From a virus, in IMG/VR virus record IMGVR_UViG_3300032287_004036, positions 1 through 28,100 of that record: 28,100 nucleotides of DNA; one strand, given 5' to 3'. A program made the translations under genes and the position numbers. The notes below the pieces were generated by a model. That model worked only from the letters and a program-made list of their open reading frames with translations. It made no database searches and had not been told where the DNA came from. Each line of letters starts with the position of its first letter. The stretch's first letter is position 1. Below, piece after piece: positions 1 through 7,546 of the stretch.

Positions 1-380
1 ATTTTAGATGCTCTTTTACTGAATTCAGCACAAAGAACATTAATAACATTAGGGATAATTGGATAGAATTTTAATTCAAATGCTGATGCATCCTCTTTTG
101 TAAGGATGTCAATAATTTCTGCATGCTCATTGTTTTCTTCAACAACATAGTCAGTTTTGTCTATAATACCTTTAGCAAGTTTGTAGTTTTTAAGTAGACG
201 GATGGCATTTCTACGTAGTTGTTTCATACCCTGCCACTCAAGCCAGTCAAGGTTCCATGCTCTCCATTCCTCATCTTTTTCCTTTTCAGATAAAAACTGA
301 ATAGGCTGGGTGAGGGTACCCATCTTATTATATTCTACTTTCTTACCTGCTTTGAGATCAAGGGCATTATATATTTGCAT
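1..380 (-). CDS. Phage portal protein, N-terminal part (runs off left edge)
   Basis: Open frame from ATG at 380 down to the window edge, about 126 residues, no stop. It begins MQIYNALDLKAGKK and ends around PIIPNVINVLCAEFSKR, a pattern typical of the N-terminal region of phage portal proteins, where a conserved helix precedes the main body. The portal forms the dodecameric ring at the capsid vertex through which DNA is packaged. It starts 15 bases after the terminase stop, and the order terminase then portal is the usual one. The portal call rests on context plus this short N-terminus. Confidence 0.7.
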   Translation of the reverse strand, partial: MQIYNALDLKAGKKVEYNKMGTLTQPIQFLSEKEKDEEWRAWNLDWLEWQGMKQLRRNAIRLLKNYKLAKGIIDKTDYVVEENNEHAEIIDILTKEDASAFELKFYPIIPNVINVLCAEFSKRASK

Positions 381-395
381 ACTCTTAAATGTTTT

Positions 396-2609
396 TTATT
401 TAATATTCTTAAAAGGATTTCTATTAGGCTTAAAATTTAAACTTTTGGAGTTTACACCCATATTTCTAAAAGCACTCCTCATACTTAATTTACTTAATTT
501 TTGGGAGTTTACCAATTTATCTGATGTAATCTCCACTCTTTTAGCCAATCCACGGTTATTTTGCTGGATTTGGGCAAATGCTACAAGAGCACAAAATGAT
601 ACAAGTCTATCCACATTGACACCTGGTTGATATTGTTTCATCTCTTCTAGTAACATAGGATCTGGAATTCTTTCCACTCCATAATAGATTTTCTTAGTTT
701 CTCCATTCTCATCCATGTCCTTATCTATTTCCTCTGTAAGGAATTGAATACCATAGGATAACAAATGCTGCTTAAACAAAACACCCGTATTCTTCCAGCC
801 ATATGTAGCATATACATTAGCATTAGATGAAAGCTCTTTAAGGAAAGGAATCTGATCTTTAGGAACTAAATACTTTTGTTTTCTTCTTGATATCATATAT
901 TGTATGAACAAACTTACGTTATTTTCACATAATGTCCAAGCATTATACCATTCTACAATAAGTTCTAATCTTTCATGGGTTTTTTGTAAGTCATCAAACC
1001 TACCACACCAGCTTGCTACAATGGCATCTCTTTCAAAATGTGTGGATATCTTACCCTGACCATCATCTTTTATAACTTCTGTAGCTGTTTTGTACACAAA
1101 TATAGAGCACAATGAATCAGATGTTGTTGTCTTACCTTCACCTACAGGGTCAATTGAAGCATAATATGTTCCCCATGGAACATTTTTAATAGGTCTTTCA
1201 TACACACATATCACTCCAGATTTATCCTCCATAGTTTTATCTACAGGGAATCTATTGATTGGTCTTTTATTAGAAGTTTTAGCTTCCACTTTACCATCTG
1301 CATCATATCTTAAATCCAAATATTCTACAGGATAAACACCTTCCTCAATTCTTTTACTTTGATGTGATAGAAGATGTGGAGGAAATACAGATTCTTTTCT
1401 AGTTGCAAAAGCCTCTTCTATATTAGTGGGCTTTTGGGATATCCTAAGTTGATATTGCTCAGGACTTAAATCTTTTTTCCACTGTTTTCTTTCTTCATAT
1501 ATAGCTTCTAAAGCTTCCACTACAAGTGAGTTACCAAACTTATCTATATATGGAGGCATAGACCATTGTTCTGGAATAAATAAACCAGTTTCTCCAATAG
1601 TTTTATTATTATCTATAAGATTAGTTGTAATAGCCTGCATGCCATATTTATGTGGATAGAGCACCATTTCCTTTAAAGGAAGACATTGGTCCAAATCACC
1701 CACAGATCCTGCAGCAATAAAGGTTCCTGTTGTCACCATACCTGATTGCATGGCTGGTCTCATAAACTCATAAGTGTCCATCATTTTAGGGGCAATACCA
1801 GCCTCTTCATGAAAGAAATATGTTACAGGTCCACCGACACCATTTGTAGGATCTTTCTCAAAAGAGGTACCTGTTATAATACTTTTATTACCTTTGTATG
1901 TATCACGGCCCTGAATCCTCACTTTAATCCTTTGTTGCCATGAAAAAATCTTATCTGGCTCTGAAGGTCTATACCATGCCGTGTGTTCATTCAAGAAGTT
2001 ACGGTATTCATTTAACATCCTCCAAGATCCTTTCTCAGAAATGTAGTCTTTTAAACTAGCTCCTATTTTATTTACAGATCCCTCTTCAAACCAATATTGG
2101 TTTATAAGTTTACCCATATGGAAATAAGAAGATGCAATCTGACGTTTTTTAAGAATAGGAACATGCTTGTAATTTAATTCAGCAAGCCATTCATAAAGAG
2201 CCATATGGTACTGAGCATCCCTCACTTTAGCAAAGTCAAATCTTTTTTCTTCTTTATCATAAATTGGTAAAAAGTTCAACCACATGTAATAGTCTCTAGT
2301 TAGATACCATGTGTTACCATTGTTCTTATATATCACTCCATTTTTACACTTTGCTTTTTGGTCATCCCAATAATGTACAAAGTCTTTACTTTTTATAGGA
2401 GCATTACAATAATATCCTTGTTGCTGAAACTTTTTAGCTTCAGCATTGAATAAAAATGATGTTTCATCAAAATTATATCCTTCATCTGGACCCGCATCTT
2501 TAAACACACTTCTTATAAAGTCACGGAAATCATTTCTTTCCATAAACTCTGTAGTAGTCCATGTGCCATTATCATAAGTGGGGATGGTTATGTAGGCTTT
2601 ATTTAGCAT
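396..2609 (-). CDS. Terminase large subunit (TerL)
   Basis: 737 residues, the usual size for crAss-like TerL. It is the packaging motor that pumps DNA into the prohead through the portal and cuts the concatemer. N-terminal ATPase: a degenerate P-loop near 153-161 (KKRQIASSY, no GKT) and a Walker B-like FFHEEA at 265-270 giving the catalytic glutamate. The RNase H-like nuclease domain has ASIDPVGEG with D487, a second acid at E562 (CENN) and a third at D667 (NVDRLVSF). ATG at 2609 overlaps the end of the upstream small gene by 11 bases. The histidine just before the EE of Walker B is unusual; related Bacteroidota phages more often show FEEAG (from memory). Confidence 0.92.
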   Translation of the reverse strand: MLNKAYITIPTYDNGTWTTTEFMERNDFRDFIRSVFKDAGPDEGYNFDETSFLFNAEAKKFQQQGYYCNAPIKSKDFVHYWDDQKAKCKNGVIYKNNGNTWYLTRDYYMWLNFLPIYDKEEKRFDFAKVRDAQYHMALYEWLAELNYKHVPILKKRQIASSYFHMGKLINQYWFEEGSVNKIGASLKDYISEKGSWRMLNEYRNFLNEHTAWYRPSEPDKIFSWQQRIKVRIQGRDTYKGNKSIITGTSFEKDPTNGVGGPVTYFFHEEAGIAPKMMDTYEFMRPAMQSGMVTTGTFIAAGSVGDLDQCLPLKEMVLYPHKYGMQAITTNLIDNNKTIGETGLFIPEQWSMPPYIDKFGNSLVVEALEAIYEERKQWKKDLSPEQYQLRISQKPTNIEEAFATRKESVFPPHLLSHQSKRIEEGVYPVEYLDLRYDADGKVEAKTSNKRPINRFPVDKTMEDKSGVICVYERPIKNVPWGTYYASIDPVGEGKTTTSDSLCSIFVYKTATEVIKDDGQGKISTHFERDAIVASWCGRFDDLQKTHERLELIVEWYNAWTLCENNVSLFIQYMISRRKQKYLVPKDQIPFLKELSSNANVYATYGWKNTGVLFKQHLLSYGIQFLTEEIDKDMDENGETKKIYYGVERIPDPMLLEEMKQYQPGVNVDRLVSFCALVAFAQIQQNNRGLAKRVEITSDKLVNSQKLSKLSMRSAFRNMGVNSKSLNFKPNRNPFKNIK

Positions 2610-2832
2610 TTAACTTTGCTTTGATTTTTTTGATGTCCCCTTTGTATTTGACCACGAGCTTTTTGATGGACTCCACATTGGTATGGAAGATAATATCTGA
2701 GTGGTTGATATTAGTCCAATAGTGCTGGTAAAGGTCTCGGTGAATTCCGGCCCATAATTTGATGTAAGGGTTGTAGTGAAATACCCAGTCTTGTAAGATT
2801 TCATTTTCCATGGTTTTATTTTTATTGGTCAT
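2599..2832 (-). CDS. Small conserved protein upstream of TerL
   Basis: About 77 residues from ATG 2832, which overlaps the end of the preceding gene by 11 bases. A later ATG at 2811 (MENEILQDWV) and an earlier one at 2850 are also possible. The protein is rich in W, Y and H at its start (DWVFHYNPY, LYQHYWTN) and has a lysine-rich C-terminal helix. I recall similar short proteins directly before terminase in Bacteroidota phages, function unknown. A packaging accessory role is inferred only from position. Confidence 0.7.
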   Translation of the reverse strand: MTNKNKTMENEILQDWVFHYNPYIKLWAGIHRDLYQHYWTNINHSDIIFHTNVESIKKLVVKYKGDIKKIKAKLNAK

Positions 2833-3334
2833 AAGCAAGATTTTGTCCACCTCTTACAGAACTTTGTTGTTCTTCTTGTAAGTCACGGTAGACACCTTTA
2901 AAAGATTGTCTAACAGAATCAAATTTCTCAGCTATTCTTAACAAAGCTGTAGCTGATCCGTCTCTACCAAAGGTAAAAACTTCTGTAGCCATAACCTTTG
3001 CCATATTATCTAAAGCAATTTTAATACCATTATATGCTCTTGATGTTGGTGTTTCATATAATTTACTAGTTATATCTATTGCATATTGTATTTTATCATC
3101 TTCAGCATCAAAATCTCCACCCACTTCTCTTCTGATCATTTCTTCTTTGTCCGTTTCTGGTACATCAAAGAAAGGATTTAAGTCTGGGTTTGGACATGTA
3201 AGATAGTGAATATATGCATATATCTTTAAATATTCATCTGGATATTCATCCATTATATCTTTGTAGCACATCATTGTATAACAATGTTCTGATGCCACAA
3301 TCTTTCCATTTTGTATATCAAATATTCTTACCAT
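2822..3334 (-). CDS. Conserved phage protein two genes before TerL; possible small terminase position
   Basis: 170 residues, mostly helical by inspection. The N-terminus MVRIFDIQNGKIVASEHCYT is followed by DEYPDEYLKIYAYIHYLTCPNPDLNPF. The ATG at 3334 shares bases with the upstream stop (TAATG), so it is translationally coupled. No clear helix-turn-helix or catalytic motif is visible. Position close to TerL in the packaging operon makes a small-terminase or head-completion role possible, but that is inference from order. Confidence 0.75.
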   Translation of the reverse strand: MVRIFDIQNGKIVASEHCYTMMCYKDIMDEYPDEYLKIYAYIHYLTCPNPDLNPFFDVPETDKEEMIRREVGGDFDAEDDKIQYAIDITSKLYETPTSRAYNGIKIALDNMAKVMATEVFTFGRDGSATALLRIAEKFDSVRQSFKGVYRDLQEEQQSSVRGGQNLAYDQ

Positions 3335-3531
3335 TAGTTTATACTTATTAATATGTCTCTATCATAAGACAGTTCAAAATCATAAAAGTGTGATGTACTG
3401 GAGTTTCTAGAAACAGAATATAATATATCCCCAGGATTAACTTGTATGCATGTTATTATTCCTGGTGATTGATCAATATCAGTTTTTACATAAACTGTGT
3501 CTCCAATATTAAATTTATTGTTTATTACCAT
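3334..3531 (-). CDS. Small SH3-like barrel protein
   Basis: 65 residues from ATG 3531 (MVINNKFNIGDTVYVKT). The FNIGDTVYVKT...GIITCI...GDILYSV arrangement is the strand pattern of a small SH3-like (KOW or Tudor-like) barrel. An upstream in-frame ATG at 3555 would add eight residues but overlap the previous gene by 41 bases, so the shorter form is preferred. Function unknown; such barrels usually bind protein or nucleic acid. The gene overlaps both neighbours within the packaging operon. Confidence 0.7.
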   Translation of the reverse strand: MVINNKFNIGDTVYVKTDIDQSPGIITCIQVNPGDILYSVSRNSSTSHFYDFELSYDRDILISIN

Positions 3532-4042
3532 CCCAGTGTTTGTTCGGTTTTTCATAATAGAAAGTTAAGTCTTGTTCATCATCATCATAGTAGTTAGCTA
3601 CAACATCTGATTTAAATTTACTGTTTACATTTTCAAACATAGCTACGGTTACAATATCTCCTACCACCATCTCTTTTAAAAGATTGGTAAGCCATGTATA
3701 ATTACCGCCTCTAATCACTCCAGCTTCCACTAAAAGATAGTTAGAATATTTTACATCTGAAAATCTAAAATGATTTAGAATGGCTAATTTAGCTTTTTCT
3801 ATATAAGGAGCAGCATCTTCATCTGGATAGGGTACATCAATAGGTAGGATGTCTGCCATTTCTCCTGCATAACTTAACTCATGTGCAATGTGCATAGCAA
3901 CGGTGGCTGAATAGTCAGGAGACACCATTAAAACTAATGTATTGCTAGCATTTAAATGAGGAAAGCGGGCAGACAATCCCAATGTTACATGAATAATTGC
4001 TGACATTTCAGCTGTCCTATTCACCATTAAATCCATTCTCAT
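3515..4042 (-). CDS. Conserved phage protein with a phosphoribosyltransferase-like loop
   Basis: 175 residues. ATG 4042 overlaps the upstream stop as ATGA. The segment NYLLVEAGVIRGGNYTWL resembles the nucleotide-binding loop of type I phosphoribosyltransferases (hydrophobic strand, then a G-x-x-x-G-G/T turn), and a preceding strand (NTLVLMVSPDY) suits an alpha/beta fold. The paired acids of an active PRTase loop are absent (VEAG in place of VDD), so if the fold is right the protein is probably not catalytic. The family call is weak; that it is a real gene is well supported by coupling and length. Confidence 0.7.
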   Translation of the reverse strand: MRMDLMVNRTAEMSAIIHVTLGLSARFPHLNASNTLVLMVSPDYSATVAMHIAHELSYAGEMADILPIDVPYPDEDAAPYIEKAKLAILNHFRFSDVKYSNYLLVEAGVIRGGNYTWLTNLLKEMVVGDIVTVAMFENVNSKFKSDVVANYYDDDEQDLTFYYEKPNKHWDGNKQ

Positions 4043-4257
4043 ATATTAAAAAAATTATCTAGTGCTTTAGATTCATGTTCTAAACCAACAGTAGATTCAC
4101 CTTGTTTAAAAGAAACTCCCGAAATAAACACGGTGGTTGTACCGTCACTTACAGATTTGTTTAAATACTTGTTCTTCATATCCTGAGGAACACCTTCAGA
4201 AGGTATATACCATGTATTTCCTTCTTTTTTAATTGGACTCACTTTTAATACTTCCAT
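4039..4257 (-). CDS. Hypothetical small protein
   Basis: 72 residues, predicted beta-rich (NTWYIPSEGVPQDM, DGTTTVFISGVSFKQG). No recognised motif. Its stop overlaps the next start as ATGA, and it lies 10 bases after the preceding gene, so it is part of the leftward operon. Function unknown. Confidence 0.7.
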   Translation of the reverse strand: MEVLKVSPIKKEGNTWYIPSEGVPQDMKNKYLNKSVSDGTTTVFISGVSFKQGESTVGLEHESKALDNFFNI

Positions 4258-4267
4258 ATTATAGGTT

Positions 4268-4489
4268 TTAATTGTTTACATTGGTTTTTGGATTTCTTAG
4301 TAAATCCCTCTCAGCACTCTTAGCTATTTTTCTAAGTGTTGACTGCACAGCTAATTCATGGGTGTGTATCCAACTTACATTATCAAATGCTTTGTGTTGT
4401 TCAGTTAAATAATACTTATGTGCACTCTCTTCTAAATTAAGGGTGCCATTTTCATATTCATCAAGAAGCTCTGCTAATGTAGGTATCAT
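4268..4489 (-). CDS. Hypothetical small helical protein
   Basis: 73 residues from ATG 4489 (MIPTLAELLDEYENG). That ATG overlaps the upstream nuclease stop as ATGA and is preferred to the in-frame ATG at 4528, which would run 40 bases back into the nuclease gene. Mostly helical and charged. No known domain. Translational coupling to the nuclease suggests co-production. Confidence 0.7.
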   Translation of the reverse strand: MIPTLAELLDEYENGTLNLEESAHKYYLTEQHKAFDNVSWIHTHELAVQSTLRKIAKSAERDLLRNPKTNVNN

Positions 4490-5325
4490 CCTTTTGCTTT
4501 TATTTTGTCTCTGTTTTCTTTCAACCACTTTATCAATGCAATCACCTCTTGTTTTAAATAAGGCACTTCATATTGCACCACCTCTTCTACAATAGGATCC
4601 CCATGTGAATTTAGTTCTGCAATTGGATTACCAAATTTGTCTTTTCCTGATTCTTTAAATATAATGTGATGTAACACCATTTTACCAGGAGAATACAAAT
4701 GATTGTGTTTAAGAATAATGTACATATACATACTTAATTGCAATGCATAGTGTATAAAATTACAATCATCTAAATGACTTACAGGACTGCTCATCTTTTG
4801 CACCTTACCATCCCAGCTAGTGAATCCTTCTGTTTTAATTTCTTTATTAGTTTTGTAGTCGGTGATATTCACTTTACCTCTAACCACTTCCACTAAATCT
4901 GACTGACCGCAAAGTCCAGCTGATTTCAAATAAACCATATGTTCTGGATAGATGCCCTCAGTGAGTTTTTGATCTGGTGCTTGTTTAGATCCATCTGTAT
5001 TTATCAATGGAGTGAATACTGGTATAGCAACACCTTCTCTATCTAATGTTTCTAGTTGGCATATATCTTCTTCACGTTGATTGTGATACCAAGTTCCTAA
5101 TGTTGTTGCTCTATTAGCTTCATTTTTCCATGCATCTTTGATTTCATCAGGAGTCATTCCAAACCATTTAGATTTTTTAGACTTTGACACTTTAGAAGCT
5201 ACAGAGTCTGCATCAAACGGTTGTTTAAAATTGCCTATAAAGCTTGTGACACTCAACCATTTTATATCTGATTCAGGATCAAGGGAAACATATTCATGTT
5301 TCTCTGGTTTAAATACTATTGCCAT
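4486..5325 (-). CDS. PD-(D/E)XK superfamily nuclease (RecB/Cas4-like exonuclease)
   Basis: 279 residues. Catalytic signature in order: GTWYH with H81, GQSDLVE with D143, NITDYKTNK with D156 and K158, and the Q-motif YALQLSMY with Q196. This is the RecB-like subgroup of PD-(D/E)XK enzymes, metal-dependent DNA exonucleases or endonucleases. All expected active-site residues are present, so it is likely active. Comparable nucleases are found in crAss-like phages. A role in recombination, genome maturation or host DNA breakdown cannot be separated from sequence. It lies in the packaging arm, three bases after the Cys-rich zinc protein gene. Confidence 0.88.
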   Translation of the reverse strand: MAIVFKPEKHEYVSLDPESDIKWLSVTSFIGNFKQPFDADSVASKVSKSKKSKWFGMTPDEIKDAWKNEANRATTLGTWYHNQREEDICQLETLDREGVAIPVFTPLINTDGSKQAPDQKLTEGIYPEHMVYLKSAGLCGQSDLVEVVRGKVNITDYKTNKEIKTEGFTSWDGKVQKMSSPVSHLDDCNFIHYALQLSMYMYIILKHNHLYSPGKMVLHHIIFKESGKDKFGNPIAELNSHGDPIVEEVVQYEVPYLKQEVIALIKWLKENRDKIKAKG

Positions 5326-5327
5326 AA

Positions 5328-5657
5328 CTATTGGTTTTTGCTATTAAAATCATCTTCTTCCTTTTCTGTAAGCATCTTGTTCCATTTAGGAACAGGTAGA
5401 GGACATTCTGAACTTAAGCTTCTTGTTTTTAATTTTAAGCTACATCCACATCCCCCTAATTTCTTGTTACAGCAAGGCTGGGTGCCAGGCATTTCACAAC
5501 CTGCTCCAGTTACATCATAAAATGTACATCTTTTACAGATTTCCATTCTATCATTTGCTATTATTTCTACATGCTCTGTTTTGAACATGTTATTTTTTAT
5601 TCCTTCCAAGATCTGGGATCGGGAGTTCCATATCTTTTTTATTGAGCTTGGTTTCAT
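5328..5657 (-). CDS. Cys-rich zinc-binding phage protein
   Basis: 109 residues with many cysteines in a metal-site layout: CKRC, then GAGCEMPGTQPCC, then GGCGCSLKLKTRS, then SECPLP before PKW. The pattern matches a conserved Bacteroidota phage family of unknown role that I recognise from its GCGCxLxxKTRS signature. ATG 5657 overlaps the IHF-like gene by 68 bases. A second ATG at 5588, one base after that gene's stop, is an alternative that would drop the N-terminal segment around ILEGIKNN, which I believe the family keeps. Probably binds two zinc ions. Confidence 0.82.
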   Translation of the reverse strand: MKPSSIKKIWNSRSQILEGIKNNMFKTEHVEIIANDRMEICKRCTFYDVTGAGCEMPGTQPCCNKKLGGCGCSLKLKTRSLSSECPLPVPKWNKMLTEKEEDDFNSKNQ

Positions 5658-6000
5658 GTATAAATCTTTTATGTGTTTTTATAAATTCTTTTCTTTGTTG
5701 TTCCTCAGCCATCATCCCTTTCAACATCTCCATCTTCTTAATATACTCATCTAGATGCTCTTGCTCAGGATATTTTATCTTAGTTTTTTGCAACATATCT
5801 ATTGTATTGTCCAGCTTCCAATGCTTGATGGTAAAATCCCCAAGATTGGTTACATGCACACGGTCTTGCTTTAAATCAGAAAGAGATTCTCTCACCTCTC
5901 TCCAATATTCCTGTGCAATAGTGGTTACAACAGACACAGGGAGGTTAAGCTCCATAGCCGTGCTAACTAATAGCTCCTTAGATTTAATTGGCCTCAACAC
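5590..6000 (-). CDS. IHF/HU-like DNA-binding protein
   Basis: 136 residues. The first 60 fit the HU/IHF fold: two helices (KELLVSTAMELNLPV, TTIAQEYWREVRESL) then the turn and strands DRVHVTNLGDFTIKHW. This is the conserved [V]-x-[L]-G-x-F strand pair seen in HU and IHF. The C-terminal 70 residues are a charged helix with coiled-coil character. crAss-like phages carry IHF-like genes beside their packaging genes. It may bend DNA in packaging or transcription. Start overlaps the upstream gene by 17 bases. Confidence 0.75.
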   Translation of the reverse strand: MLRPIKSKELLVSTAMELNLPVSVVTTIAQEYWREVRESLSDLKQDRVHVTNLGDFTIKHWKLDNTIDMLQKTKIKYPEQEHLDEYIKKMEMLKGMMAEEQQRKEFIKTHKRFIHETKLNKKDMELPIPDLGRNKK

Positions 6001-6346
6001 TTAATATCTTGTAATTTAAAAGTATATTACCTGTAGACAATACAGGAATATTGTTAAGAGATATTTTCTTTCTATTGATGCCGTCTTTTGTCACTAGGTT
6101 CATTTTCTCTAGTTTAGACAAAGCATTTCTTACAGACTGAGGGCTTTTAAATATATCCTTTTCAAAAGCTTTTATACAGAATGGTGAAATCTCTGCTTCC
6201 TGCTCTATTCCTAATAATGTAAGACATTCAATTTCTGCCGGAGATAATTGTACATCATTTAAAAAACAATGTGTTAGGATTTGAAACTTAACACAGTTCC
6301 AATTACTCACTAATGCTTTTTTTTCTATTTGATTTACTTTTGCCAT
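5984..6346 (-). CDS. Winged-helix DNA-binding protein
   Basis: 120 residues. The helix SPAEIECLTLLGI (about 35-47) and the candidate recognition helix SPQSVRNALSKLEKMNLV (68-85), followed by KDGINRKKISLN as a wing, fit a MarR- or ROK-like winged helix. It is probably a phage transcription factor or a DNA-binding virion component. It sits directly before the IHF-like gene in the leftward operon. Confidence 0.72.
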   Translation of the reverse strand: MAKVNQIEKKALVSNWNCVKFQILTHCFLNDVQLSPAEIECLTLLGIEQEAEISPFCIKAFEKDIFKSPQSVRNALSKLEKMNLVTKDGINRKKISLNNIPVLSTGNILLNYKILSVEAN

Positions 6347-6656
6347 TTGGTTTTGGTTTTATTACACTCATTGATTCTAGGAGTGTTACTAGTTGATGGT
6401 TCTCAATCCACCAAACTTTATCCATTTTTTTAAAACTCTCTGATACATAATAAGGAGTGATGCCTTCTGTAGGAATTCTCATATGTCCTTTTACATACAT
6501 CTCATGGAGTTCTGTTAATGTAAATATCTTTCTGTAAGTTAAAGAATGCATCCAACATCCCATTCTATATAATATAGAAGCTATGCGGCCTTGCTCATTA
6601 AAATACAAGGCCCATATGCATAGTCTATCTCCAATTATTCTTAATAGAGAATACAT
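6303..6656 (-). CDS. Hypothetical protein
   Basis: 117 residues, starting MYSLLRIIGDRLCIWALYFNEQ and ending in a lysine- and serine-rich tail (KPKPNGKSKSNRKKSISE). The tail overlaps the next gene by 44 bases. No catalytic motif. The middle part (FTLTELHEMYVKGHMRIPTEGITPYYVSES, split around residue 60) could be a small helix-turn-helix, but that is a weak impression. Confidence 0.65.
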   Translation of the reverse strand: MYSLLRIIGDRLCIWALYFNEQGRIASILYRMGCWMHSLTYRKIFTLTELHEMYVKGHMRIPTEGITPYYVSESFKKMDKVWWIENHQLVTLLESMSVIKPKPNGKSKSNRKKSISE

Positions 6657-6657
6657 C

Positions 6658-6999
6658 TTATTTTTTTAGTTTTCTTTTTGGAGATGGTACGGATACAGTG
6701 TCACCGGCTTTGTAGCCTTGTTCTTTAATTGAAGGATTTTCCTCAATATCTTTTTCCGTTATAGTGTAAGGCACCATTTCTTGACCTTCCTCTTCAGGAG
6801 CTGAAGACAATTGAGACATTCTGTAAAGGGCCTGCATTTCTCTAGCTTTCAACTCTGTAAGAGCTGTGTTTAATTCTGCTAGTTGCACTTGTACAGTTTT
6901 GAATTCTATTTGCTCTTTCATCCAAGACAACATCTCTTCTCTAGATGGTTGAGCTTGCTCTTCTTGTGGAGCTTCTGGGATTTGGTTTTCTTCTGTCAT
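6658..6999 (-). CDS. Hypothetical acidic coiled-coil protein, first gene after a leftward promoter
   Basis: 113 residues from ATG 6999 (MTEENQIPEAPQEEQAQ). The in-frame ATG at 7092 is rejected because the 93 intervening bases hold a promoter (boxes at 7076-7079 and 7047-7054) and translate into low-quality lysine and isoleucine sequence. The protein has an acidic Pro/Gln-rich start, a helical coiled-coil middle (EQIEFKTVQVQLAELNTAL) and a basic tail. This could be a scaffold or virion accessory protein, by inference. The promoter makes it the head of the main packaging transcript. Confidence 0.72.
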   Translation of the reverse strand: MTEENQIPEAPQEEQAQPSREEMLSWMKEQIEFKTVQVQLAELNTALTELKAREMQALYRMSQLSSAPEEEGQEMVPYTITEKDIEENPSIKEQGYKAGDTVSVPSPKRKLKK

Positions 7000-7046
7000 G
7001 TTTGTGTGGTTTATATTAAAAATATACTTAAAAAGTTTAAACTTTA

Positions 7047-7079
7047 CAAATTTAACTATATTAACTAACAGTGTCCAAA
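7047..7079 (-). promoter_or_regulatory. Bacteroidota-type promoter for the packaging operon
   Basis: On the minus strand a -33 box TTTG (7076-7079) is followed after 21 bases by the -7 box TAAATTTG (7047-7054), matching the Bacteroidota consensus TTTG...TAnnTTTG. Transcription would start near 7040, leaving about 40 bases before the ATG at 6999. It suggests use of the host primary sigma factor. Confidence 0.7.
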
Positions 7080-7110
7080 TATTCTTATCCACTAGTTATT
7101 AACACAAACA

Positions 7111-7135
7111 CAAAAAAGTCCTTATTAAAAGGACT
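7111..7135 (-). terminator. Rho-independent terminator, leftward
   Basis: On the minus strand AGTCCTT pairs with AAGGACT (7 bp) around a five-base loop, followed by six T residues. It lies after the GroES-like and next genes and just upstream of the 7047-7079 promoter, so it separates two leftward transcripts. Confidence 0.75.
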
Positions 7136-7156
7136 GTAATATAAGAGAGGAATTGC

Positions 7157-7231
7157 TTAGTCTTCACATAAGCATGTGCTGCCCTCACACACTGGGCATG
7201 TTAGCTTTAAGCCGTTGATTTTCTTGTTCAT
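7157..7231 (-). CDS. Possible 24-residue Cys-rich micropeptide
   Basis: ATG at 7231 to TAA at 7157-7159. The peptide starts MNKKINGLKLTCPVCEG and ends CLCED, so it carries two Cys pairs (CPVC and CLC) like a miniature zinc knuckle. It occupies the gap between the terminator and the gene ending at 7274. No ribosome-binding site is visible, and the eight T residues directly before the ATG could instead belong to a terminator. Coding status is uncertain. Confidence 0.4.
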   Translation of the reverse strand: MNKKINGLKLTCPVCEGSTCLCED

Positions 7232-7247
7232 AAAAAAAAGGGAATGT

Positions 7248-7264
7248 TGTACGTCCTGTACAAT
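7248..7264 (-). other. Short inverted repeat after a leftward gene
   Basis: TTGTAC and GTACAA (6 bp, five-base spacer) lie ten bases past the stop of the gene at 7274. On the minus strand the hairpin is followed 7 bases later by eight T residues. It could be a weak terminator; the gap between stem and T-tract argues against an efficient one. Confidence 0.4.
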
Positions 7265-7273
7265 AATAATATA

Positions 7274-7546
7274 CTAAATCTTTGGCTCATCACCAAGTGG
7301 AATGTATTGTGTTTCAAACTTATGTCTCATAACTGGGTAGGTGCCGTAAACAGAGTCCTTACATATATAATCATCAATAAATGCTAAGAGGGTGCCGTTT
7401 TGTGTCTTCACCATAATAATGTTTAATGAATCATGGGGAGAGACATGATCTCCTCCCCATTTTTCAATTTCCCTTAAATTACTCTTAGTGTATTGTATTG
7501 CTTCTACAACGTCTCCGTTTTCTAGATGCTTATACTTTCCTACCAT
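7274..7546 (-). CDS. Conserved small phage protein
   Basis: 90 residues. The pattern DVVEAIQYTKSNLREIEKW...NGTLLAFIDDYICKDSVYGTYPVMRHKFETQY resembles a widespread family of short phage proteins (VxAIQYTGxN...GDYIIKG...YPxKxxxFxxxY) that I recognise from many phages, function unknown. It overlaps the end of the GroES-like gene by 7 bases and is probably co-transcribed with it. Confidence 0.75.
   Translation of the reverse strand: MVGKYKHLENGDVVEAIQYTKSNLREIEKWGGDHVSPHDSLNIIMVKTQNGTLLAFIDDYICKDSVYGTYPVMRHKFETQYIPLGDEPKI

Noticed and set aside
310-630. Plus-strand ORF of 106 codons
   Set aside because: It overlaps portal and TerL, which are long and well supported on the other strand; the translation is hydrophobic and repetitive, as expected of an antisense shadow.
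2610-2804. Alternative minus frame (64 codons) upstream of TerL
   Set aside because: It is Ser/Thr-rich and lies entirely within the better conserved frame 2599-2832.
7092-7092. ATG at 7092 as start of the gene at 6658
   Set aside because: The extra 93 bases include the promoter boxes at 7047-7079.
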